Source: Actinomycetes bacterium (GTDB taxonomy: Bacteria > Actinomycetota > Coriobacteriia > WRKU01 > WQUG01). Taken from it: a DNA stretch of 38,692 nucleotides. The notes beneath the pieces are model-generated. The model saw only the letters and a program-made list of their open reading frames with translations. It did not search any database and was not told the DNA's origin. The DNA is taken from positions 1 to 38,692 of the forward strand of contig JAISUC010000017.1 of assembly GCA_031272275.1 (NCBI GenBank). Direction: 5' to 3'. A program made the position numbers and the translations under genes. Of this stretch, positions 33,043 to 38,692 are shown in pieces; the first letter of the stretch is position 1, and the number at the start of each line of letters is the position of its first letter.

Positions 33043-33146
33043 GGGTGCCACCTGTTCTTTCTGTATTTCGTTTTGAGTGCTACATTCCGGGTTGCGGTTT
33101 TCCGCGTCTTTCTATCCTAACGCATTTTTCACAGGGCGCGCAATCA

Positions 33147-33181
33147 GGGGGAGTGCGTCCCGCCGCAGGCGGTGTCCGGTC
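33147..33181 (+). repeat. Dispersed palindrome, extended form
   Basis: GGGGGAGTGCGTCCC (33147-33161) followed by GCCGCAGGCGGTGTCCG, a longer unit repeated exactly from 34747. Intergenic, between bioY and the ATPase gene. Confidence 0.8.
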
Positions 33182-33216
33182 GATGGTTTGCAGGCGTTTC
33201 ACTCGATGGTTTGCAG
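33180..33216. repeat. 14-bp direct repeat, 23-nt period
   Basis: TCGATGGTTTGCAG at 33180-33193 and 33203-33216, start-to-start 23 nt, about 90 nt upstream of the ATPase promoter. Possibly operator sites. Confidence 0.55.
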
Positions 33217-33301
33217 AATTCCGTGAGCAACCTCTCGCACAGTTCCACGACAGTGATACAAAAAGTTCCGTGATAAAAGTGTGCAATTCAACAAAAAGTC
33301 G

Positions 33302-33330
33302 TTGTATATTTTTGTCGCGAATGATAGACT
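33302..33330 (+). promoter_or_regulatory. Promoter of the ATPase gene
   Basis: TTGTAT (33302-33307), 17-nt spacer, TAGACT (33325-33330) in an AT-rich patch just before the ribosome site. Confidence 0.5.
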
Positions 33331-33360
33331 ACCCTCATCTACAACGGAGGTGACCGAGCT

Positions 33361-34662
33361 GTGTATCGTATAGCAATAGAATCGTTGAACCGGTGGAAAG
33401 CGAGCAACAGACGAAAGCCCTTACTGATCCGCGGCGCGCGTCAGGTGGGCAAAACTTGGCTGATGAAGGAGTTCGGTCGTATCTCATACCAACATGTCTG
33501 CTACATCAACATGGACAACAATGCTCGTATGAGCGAACTGTTTCAAGCAGACCTCGATGTCCGGCGGCTTATTACCGGAATTGAACTCTATACCAATAGC
33601 AAGATAGACCCCGCAAGTACGCTGATTATTTTTGATGAGATTCAAGAGAACCCCGCAGCACTGACCTCGCTGAAGTACTTTCAGGAAAACGCTCCGGAAT
33701 ATCACATTGTCTGCGCGGGATCGCTGCTGGGAGTTGCCCTGCATCAGGGAACGTCTTTCCCGGTCGGGAAGGTGGATTTCTTCGACTTGTATCCGCTCTC
33801 ATTCCCGGAGTTCCTGATGGCGCTGGATAGGCAGCGCTTTGCCGCACTGCTCACCCGGGGCGATTACGAAATGGCAACCACATTCAAGCAGGACTACATT
33901 GAGCTTCTTAAATACTATTACTTTGTCGGTGGGATGCCGGAAGCAGTTTTTGCCTTTTCGGAAAACAGGGACTTCGACGAAGTGCGCAAGATACAGCAGA
34001 ATATTCTCGCATCGTACGAACAGGATTTTTCAAAGCACGTCCCCGAAAGGGATGTGCCGCGCGTGCGCATGCTGTGGGACAGCATACCGTCGCAACTTGC
34101 GCGTGAAAACAAAAAGTTCATTTACGGACTGATCCGAACCGGGGCCAGAGCAAAAGACTACGAGGCAGGCCTGATGTGGCTGGTAGACTGCGGCCTAGTC
34201 CACAAGGTCCATCGCGTAACTGCGCCGCATCTGCCGCTCAAATCCTACGAAGACCTGAAAGCATTCAAACTCTTCATTGCCGATGTCGGTCTACTTTCCT
34301 GTATGACGCGGATAGGACAGGATGTCCTGCTGGACGGCAATGCGCTTTTCACGGAATTCAAGGGCGCACTCACGGAACAATACGTCATCCAGCAACTGAA
34401 AACGGTTCCCGGGATAGCAGCATACTACTGGACAAACGAGCGAAATACCTCGGAGATTGACTTTCTGCTGGATGCCGGCAATGCCGTCGTGCCACTGGAG
34501 GTCAAGGCCGAAGTCAACCTGCAAAGTAAAAGCCTGAAAGCCTTTGCCGACAAGTACCGGATACCTTTATCGGTCCGCACCTCGATGGCGGATTACAAAC
34601 GACAGGACCGGCTGCTCAACGTGCCGCTGTATGCGATAGGAACGATTTTATCCTGTATTTGA
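33361..34662 (+). CDS. AAA ATPase with DUF4143-type C-terminus
   Basis: A 433-residue protein of the AAA_14/DUF4143 type. Walker A is RGARQVGKTW at about residues 24-33, Walker B TLIIFDEIQEN at about 88-98, then CAGSLLGVALHQ. The C-terminal DUF4143 has GALTEQYVIQQL, YYWTNERNTSEIDFLLDAG and PLEVKAE, a PD-(D/E)xK-like nuclease core by pattern. These proteins are common in gut anaerobes and often mobile; function is unknown. Start GTG 33361 with GGAGGTGA 8-10 nt upstream. The stop TGA lies at the start of a pentamer repeat. More AT-rich than neighbours, suggesting transfer. Confidence 0.85.
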   Translation: MYRIAIESLNRWKASNRRKPLLIRGARQVGKTWLMKEFGRISYQHVCYINMDNNARMSELFQADLDVRRLITGIELYTNSKIDPASTLIIFDEIQENPAALTSLKYFQENAPEYHIVCAGSLLGVALHQGTSFPVGKVDFFDLYPLSFPEFLMALDRQRFAALLTRGDYEMATTFKQDYIELLKYYYFVGGMPEAVFAFSENRDFDEVRKIQQNILASYEQDFSKHVPERDVPRVRMLWDSIPSQLARENKKFIYGLIRTGARAKDYEAGLMWLVDCGLVHKVHRVTAPHLPLKSYEDLKAFKLFIADVGLLSCMTRIGQDVLLDGNALFTEFKGALTEQYVIQQLKTVPGIAAYYWTNERNTSEIDFLLDAGNAVVPLEVKAEVNLQSKSLKAFADKYRIPLSVRTSMADYKRQDRLLNVPLYAIGTILSCI

Positions 34663-34683
34663 CGGGACGGGACGGGACGGGAC
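34661..34683. repeat. Pentanucleotide tandem repeat GACGG x4
   Basis: Four units of GACGG plus a partial one begin within the ATPase stop codon. Slippage would not alter the ATPase product because the TGA comes first. Confidence 0.75.
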
Positions 34684-34746
34684 GCCGCCACAACGGATAC
34701 CGGCTGCTTACAAACCGCCAGGCCGTGTTCACTGGACACGAAGAAC

Positions 34747-34780
34747 GGGGAGTGCGTCCCGCCGCAGGCGGTGTCCGCGC
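34747..34780 (+). repeat. Dispersed palindrome, extended form
   Basis: GGGGAGTGCGTCCC (34747-34760) plus GCCGCAGGCGGTGTCCG, identical to the unit at 33147-33178. The pair flanks the ATPase gene in direct orientation. Confidence 0.8.
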
Positions 34781-34812
34781 GGTTCCTGCAGTCCGTGCGA
34801 TAATGGGGGGTG

Positions 34813-36258
34813 ATGGAGAAACCACGCATACTGCAGGTATCGACCGCCGACAGAGCAGGCGGTGCCGAACGCGTTGCCTACGACCTGCATCGCCAGTATC
34901 TGGCACAGGGATTGGACGCCACATTGGCGGTAGGATTCAAGACGCTGCCTGACGCCCCCGATGATCACGTCATCGAAATCCCCAACAACCGATACCGACG
35001 CCCCTTTGCACGCGCCATGAACGCTCTGGCACCGCGCGTGACAACCGCCGCACGATACAGCTTTGCCCGCGATGTACGCCGCGCGATGATCGCAGCAGGC
35101 GAACCCACACGTGCCAAGCGCAAGGCCGCGGGCTACGACGACTTCGACTTCCCGGCGACAGCAGAGCTGCTGCATCTGACGCACCCCGCCCCTGACATCC
35201 TGCATCTACATAACCTGCACGGCGGATACTTTGATCTGCGCGCGCTACCGCAGCTGACGCACAGCACGCCCACCGTTCTGACGGCGCATGACGCGTGGCC
35301 GGCAGGCGGCCATTGCGCCCACCCCCTGGATTGTCATCAATGGAAGCTCGGCTGTGAGAAATGCCCACATCTCGACTCCCCCCCAGCAGTCTCACACGAC
35401 AATACGGCTGCCAACTGGCGGGCGAAACGCGACATTTTCGCAAACTGCCGCCTACATCTGGTGGGGCCCGCCACATGGGTAACCGACCTGTTGCAGCAAT
35501 CCATTCTGGCGCCTGCGATAGTCAGCACAACGGTGATTGCCAACGGCGTCGACCAGACGGTGTTTCGTCCGGGTCCACGCGCCGCAGCACGCGCGGAGCT
35601 GGGACTGCCCCAGAACGCACGGATCGTGAGCTTTGCCAGCACCGGACGCGCCAACCCCTACAAAGACTACGCAACGTTGGAAACAGCCACTCGCATTCTG
35701 TCCGAACAGTATGCGCGGGAGCATGATGTCTCTGCCGATGTCGAATCAGGCGACGCTGCCAGTACCGGAAACGTACGACCGTTGGTTTTTGTACTGCTGG
35801 GTGCGGCAGATCGAACGACAGGAACCGGCAGGAACCGACTGGCGTCGGGACGTACTCCCCCGCCGAGCGCAAACGGGGTCAGCGTGCTGAACACGCCGTT
35901 CATCACGGATCCACAGGTGATGGCGCGGTATTATCAGGCCAGTGACTTGTATCTGCATGCGTCGCGCGCAGAAGTGCTGCCGCTGGCTTTGCTGGAGGCT
36001 CAGTCGTGCGGCGTACCGGTGGTTGCCACGGATGTAGGAGGGGTCGCCGAAGCCGTCGATGCGGGGAATACGGCGATCCTCGTGCCGCCCGAAAACCCGC
36101 AAGCGCTGGCGGCTGCGGTCCACACGCTGCTGGCTGATGAGCCGCGCCTGCGTGCGATGGGCGAACGCGCCACCGCCTTTGCCCGACCACGGTTCAGTTT
36201 GCAGACGATGACAGAGAACTACCTGGCGCACTATCAGCGCATCGGGGTTTGCGATTAA
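34813..36258 (+). CDS. GT4-type glycosyltransferase (WcaC-like)
   Basis: A 481-residue GT-B enzyme likely adding sugars to a surface polysaccharide. RILQVSTADRAGGAERVAYD is the N-terminal GT4 start; PDILHLHNLHGGYFDL, LTAHDAWPAGGHCAH and the Cys cluster C-x4-C-x6-C-x2-C (HPLDCHQWKLGCEKCP) recall colanic-acid type transferases. The donor-site E-x7-E region is RAEVLPLALLEAQSCGVPVV. Between about 318 and 362 there is a Gly/Arg/Thr-rich insertion that splits the usual GxG turn; a dispersed palindrome (35847-35861) encodes part of it as GRTPP. ATG 34813 is chosen over GTG 34810. Monocistronic. Confidence 0.85.
   Translation: MEKPRILQVSTADRAGGAERVAYDLHRQYLAQGLDATLAVGFKTLPDAPDDHVIEIPNNRYRRPFARAMNALAPRVTTAARYSFARDVRRAMIAAGEPTRAKRKAAGYDDFDFPATAELLHLTHPAPDILHLHNLHGGYFDLRALPQLTHSTPTVLTAHDAWPAGGHCAHPLDCHQWKLGCEKCPHLDSPPAVSHDNTAANWRAKRDIFANCRLHLVGPATWVTDLLQQSILAPAIVSTTVIANGVDQTVFRPGPRAAARAELGLPQNARIVSFASTGRANPYKDYATLETATRILSEQYAREHDVSADVESGDAASTGNVRPLVFVLLGAADRTTGTGRNRLASGRTPPPSANGVSVLNTPFITDPQVMARYYQASDLYLHASRAEVLPLALLEAQSCGVPVVATDVGGVAEAVDAGNTAILVPPENPQALAAAVHTLLADEPRLRAMGERATAFARPRFSLQTMTENYLAHYQRIGVCD
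35847..35861 (-). repeat. Dispersed palindrome inside glycosyltransferase gene
   Basis: Exact copy (GGGACGTACTCCCCC on plus); read as G-R-T-P-P inside an apparent insertion loop. Confidence 0.8.
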
Positions 36259-36330
36259 CGTGACGCGCAATCACTGGAGAACCGCTTGCATCCGTCTGGG
36301 CACTACAATAAGCCATTTTTTTGCAGAGAT

Positions 36331-36360
36331 TTGACAAAAATGAGGATTTATGGCTAGAAT
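36331..36360 (+). promoter_or_regulatory. Promoter of the RloA/RloB pair
   Basis: TTGACA (36331-36336), 18-nt spacer, TAGAAT (36355-36360), predicted start near 36367, 23 nt before the ATG. Strong for a defence operon, suggesting constitutive expression. Confidence 0.7.
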
Positions 36361-36389
36361 AATGTAGGCCTGAACAGAGAGGACTGTCT

Positions 36390-37697
36390 ATGCTTATCGA
36401 GTTTTCAGCGAGCAACTACCGCTCACTGCGCAAGCGGCAAACGCTGACGATGGTTGCCAGTAACTATTACAAAGAGAACAGGGATGCGTTAATCGCGCGT
36501 CAAATCCCAGGACTCTCAAAGCTGGACTACCTCCCCTGCGCGGTGCTGATGGGCGCAAATGCTTCCGGCAAATCCACTTTTCTCAAAGCGCTGGAAACCC
36601 TGCAGCGCATGGTGCTCACTTCTTTCACAACTAAACCCGGGGTCGGGCTGCCTTTTGACCCCCATAAGCTGGATGCGGGGACGCAGTCAACACCCACGAC
36701 CTTCGAAATCGTATTTGCAATTGATTCAATCCGCTACGATTATTCGGTCAGCTACATGCGCGAAAAGGTGCTCAGCGAAAGTCTCTCTGTATATCCGAAT
36801 GCGCGTGAACAACGCTGGTTCACACGAACCGCGGCTTCGGACGAAAACGGTAGCACTCCCGAAATTGTCACTCATCCCAAATACTTACCGGTTCCCGCCG
36901 AAATCACTGATTTGCTTCGCGATGATGTGCTGCTACTCTCTCTTCTCTCTAAACTAAAGTACACGGCTGTGGAGAAAATCTCGGATTGGTTCACCTATGG
37001 CCTGGCTACGCTGGACCGCTCGGTCCTTGCCCCGCAGGCGTATCTTCGGGATTACTCGACACGCGTACTCGAAGGAACAGCAGGAGACCAAAACACGCGC
37101 GAACAGCTGATGAGCATCATTCGCATGGCTGACTTCGGCATCGAAAAAGGAGATGTTGTTACGGCCCCGCCTCCGCAATTCCCCGCAGAGTTAGAACAAA
37201 TTCTTCCAGCGAACTTTCGTGACCGTGAGTGGAAAACGGTCAAATTCACCCATAGCAGTGCCGCGAAATCCACGCAATTCGATTACGAAGAAGAATCTGC
37301 CGGCACACAGCGAATGTTTGAGATTGCCGGACCGATCATTGATGTTTTGGAGCACGGAAAAACGGCAACCATTGACGAATTGGATGCTTCGATGCACCCA
37401 TTGCTGGTCCGTGAAATCGTCAAATTGTTCCAGTCGCCGGTGACCAACAAACACGGTGCACAGCTCATCTTTACTGCACACTGCACCAGCGTCCTACGAT
37501 CGGATTTACTCCGTCGGGACCAAGTTTGGTTCACGGAAAAAAGCCATGACGGAGCCACGACGCTCTATCCGTTATCCGACTATAAACCGCGTAAGGGCGA
37601 AACGGTCGAAGCGGGGTATATGGTCGGGCGCTATTCTGCCGTCCCCGTCATCATGCCGTATTTCGGCCTGGACCACAGGGACGATGCGGATGCCTAA
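36390..37697 (+). CDS. RloA/AbiLi-type AAA ATPase
   Basis: A 435-residue SMC/OLD-like ATPase. FSASNYRSLRKRQTLTMVAS is the usual start, Walker A MGANASGKST at about 54-63, ABC-type signature EESAGTQRMF (about 309), Walker B TATIDELDASMHP and the following FTAHCTSVL His. Ribosome site AGAGGA 6-7 nt before ATG. It overlaps the RloB gene by a few nt, so the two are co-translated. In such pairs the ATPase is thought to sense infection and control a toprim-like effector (AbiL, and by analogy PARIS). No coiled-coil arm or zinc hook is evident. AT-rich relative to the window, consistent with transfer. Confidence 0.85.
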   Translation: MLIEFSASNYRSLRKRQTLTMVASNYYKENRDALIARQIPGLSKLDYLPCAVLMGANASGKSTFLKALETLQRMVLTSFTTKPGVGLPFDPHKLDAGTQSTPTTFEIVFAIDSIRYDYSVSYMREKVLSESLSVYPNAREQRWFTRTAASDENGSTPEIVTHPKYLPVPAEITDLLRDDVLLLSLLSKLKYTAVEKISDWFTYGLATLDRSVLAPQAYLRDYSTRVLEGTAGDQNTREQLMSIIRMADFGIEKGDVVTAPPPQFPAELEQILPANFRDREWKTVKFTHSSAAKSTQFDYEEESAGTQRMFEIAGPIIDVLEHGKTATIDELDASMHPLLVREIVKLFQSPVTNKHGAQLIFTAHCTSVLRSDLLRRDQVWFTEKSHDGATTLYPLSDYKPRKGETVEAGYMVGRYSAVPVIMPYFGLDHRDDADA

Positions 37698-38343
37698 GAA
37701 ACAGAAACAGCGTTTTCAGCGTCGCCCGGCTTACCGTGAATCGGCCAGCCGTATCCTCGTCATAACCGAGGGTACGAAAACTGAACCGTGCTACCTGAAT
37801 GCGCTGTTAGCATATCTGCAGATAACGCCTCAGCGCGTTGTGGTGCAACCCTCACGAGGGAGCGACCCGATAACCGTTGTTGATACTGCAACCGAGATGG
37901 TCAAATCCAACAAGTCAGCGCGTAATCCCGACTACGACGCCATCTGGTTAGTGATGGATACGGAATGCGACCGGGTGCATCTGCCCGAAGCACTCGATAA
38001 AGCCCGAGCACATCAGTACAACGTGGCAATCAGCGCCCCCTGTATCGAGTATTGGTTCATCCTGCATTTTACGTACACCACAAAATACATGGAAACCTAT
38101 GCGGAAGTCGAACGAGAGCTCCGCAAGCACTATGCCGATTACTCGAAAGGCAATCTTGATCCGCGTGTGTTAACTGAGCGCACTGAAACAGCGATGAAAA
38201 ATGCCAAGTTGGTACGCCAAAACCAAGCGGGCACAAACACCGACTACCCCAAAACCGACGTCGACTTGCTCGTTGCATCCATACAGTCACAAAGCGGATC
38301 GGCTGGTGGCGAGGAAATATGCGCATCGAGTCTGTCGGGCTGA
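37690..38343 (+). CDS. RloB/AbiLii-type toprim-like effector
   Basis: A 217-residue RloB-family protein. RILVITEGTKTEPCYLNAL (about 20-38) carries the toprim-like Glu, IWLVMDTECDRV the acidic D-x-E pair (most relatives have D-x-D), and SAPCIEYWFILHFTYTTKYM the conserved helix. TDYPKTDVDLLVASI is the family C-terminal block. The last 17 or so residues (SQSGSAGG...SLSG) are read from DNA that abuts the IS3 fragment, so the original end has been replaced, but all conserved blocks remain. ATG 37690 has AGGGA about 9 nt before; ATG 37684 is the alternative. Probable nuclease effector of the pair; activity unproven. Confidence 0.82.
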   Translation: MPKKQKQRFQRRPAYRESASRILVITEGTKTEPCYLNALLAYLQITPQRVVVQPSRGSDPITVVDTATEMVKSNKSARNPDYDAIWLVMDTECDRVHLPEALDKARAHQYNVAISAPCIEYWFILHFTYTTKYMETYAEVERELRKHYADYSKGNLDPRVLTERTETAMKNAKLVRQNQAGTNTDYPKTDVDLLVASIQSQSGSAGGEEICASSLSG

Positions 38344-38511
38344 GCGGGATTGGCGATGACGCACGCCTTTCTTGTACACCTTGACCCATTTGCTCAAAGT
38401 CGAGATTCCGATACCCAACTCACGAGCTGTATTTGCGGCGTTATCTTGCTCAATGGCAAGCTCGATTGCCTGTGCCTTGAACTCGGGGGTGAACTGCCTG
38501 TACGTTGCCAT
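38287..38511 (-). pseudogene. IS3-family OrfA fragment
   Basis: MATYRQFTPEFKAQAIELAI with HTH ARELGIGISTLSKWVKVYKK covers the first 50 or so residues of an IS3 OrfA; after that the reading frame is unrelated. AAAGGAG lies before the ATG. It is a different subtype from the OrfA at 48. The truncation joins it to the end of the RloB gene, implying a deletion or insertion event at about 38280-38345. Confidence 0.75.
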
Positions 38512-38579
38512 TTGTAGCTCCTTTGTCCGGCGTGGAATTTTACACTTCTGGAGTCCGGAGATAGTTTAGGGGTCCGCTC
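38512..38579 (-). mobile_element. Terminal region of the right IS3 fragment
   Basis: The untranslated end upstream of OrfA. The stretch reading inward from about 38579 (GAGCGGACCCCTAAACTATC on minus) resembles an IS3 terminal repeat. No partner end is in the window, so the exact boundary is estimated. Confidence 0.45.
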
Positions 38580-38692
38580 TGTCCAAGGGCAACGTTTCCG
38601 CCAACCTGAGCTACACGGCGGCCGGAACGCAAACCGGCAACGCCGCCTGGTTCCAGAACGGAAACGAAGGCGGTACCCCAGGTTCGGGTGCC
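38570..38692 (+). CDS. Partial coding sequence beyond the IS end
   Basis: From 38570 to the window end one frame stays open and reads GSALSKGNVSANLSYTAAGT followed by NAAWFQNGNEGGTPGSGA. It is rich in Gly, Asn, Thr and Ser with alternating pattern, like a beta-rich exported or surface protein. A TAG lies just upstream in the IS, so this is the rear part of a gene cut by the element. Function unknown. Confidence 0.4.

Overview
The window is a GC-rich bacterial chromosome segment. Coding is dense and housekeeping gene order is compact (prfA-prmC-threonylcarbamoyl-AMP synthase-rpiB-glyA-dCMP deaminase-WecA-like-galE; argR-argG-argH; hisS-aspS). It also has a PhoB/PhoR-type pair, an L,D-transpeptidase, an LpdC-like UbiD decarboxylase and an OFA-type carrier. 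This mix fits an anaerobic, gut-type actinomycete, perhaps Coriobacteriia. That placement is inference only; no rRNA or other phylogenetic marker was tested.

Layout. 1-630: remains of an IS3-family element. 815-2017: MFS carrier of the oxalate/formate antiporter type. 2190-3242: membrane-anchored SGNH hydrolase-like protein. 3279-5395: small accessory island in which three copies of a REP-type repeat separate an orphan CdiA-type toxin C-terminus from a frameshifted AbrB/PIN toxin-antitoxin pair. 5450-6287: Xre regulator plus 4-TM membrane protein behind a strong promoter with iterated operators. 6567-6795: a compact locus with the architecture of a type I toxin-antitoxin system: a 34-residue membrane peptide, a 5' hairpin hiding its ribosome site, and a convergent antisense RNA sharing a bidirectional terminator. 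This is the best candidate here for an undescribed system. 7078-11603: sirtuin, then a PII-potA-potB-potC operon without a binding protein. 11966-14657: LpdC-like decarboxylase divergent from a LysR regulator. 14719-22946: aspS, hisS, L,D-transpeptidase, argH, argG, argR. 23250-30333: galE back to prfA in one leftward run. 30487-33042: response regulator and histidine kinase, convergent with and overlapping bioY. 33361-38343: accessory genes (DUF4143-type ATPase, glycosyltransferase, RloA/RloB-type defence pair). 38287-38692: another IS3 fragment that interrupts an exported-looking coding sequence.

A short imperfect palindrome, GGGGGAGYRYGTCCC, occurs 16 times in either orientation. It lies between genes and also inside coding sequences (potC, potA, hisS, argG, galE, prmC, glycosyltransferase), where it is read in all three frames and mostly falls in linkers, tails or apparent insertions. 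This distribution is not explained by any annotated feature.

Functional links: leftward operons make translation factors and arginine enzymes under ArgR; the PII protein is translationally coupled to polyamine-type import; the edges of the window carry mobile and defence modules.
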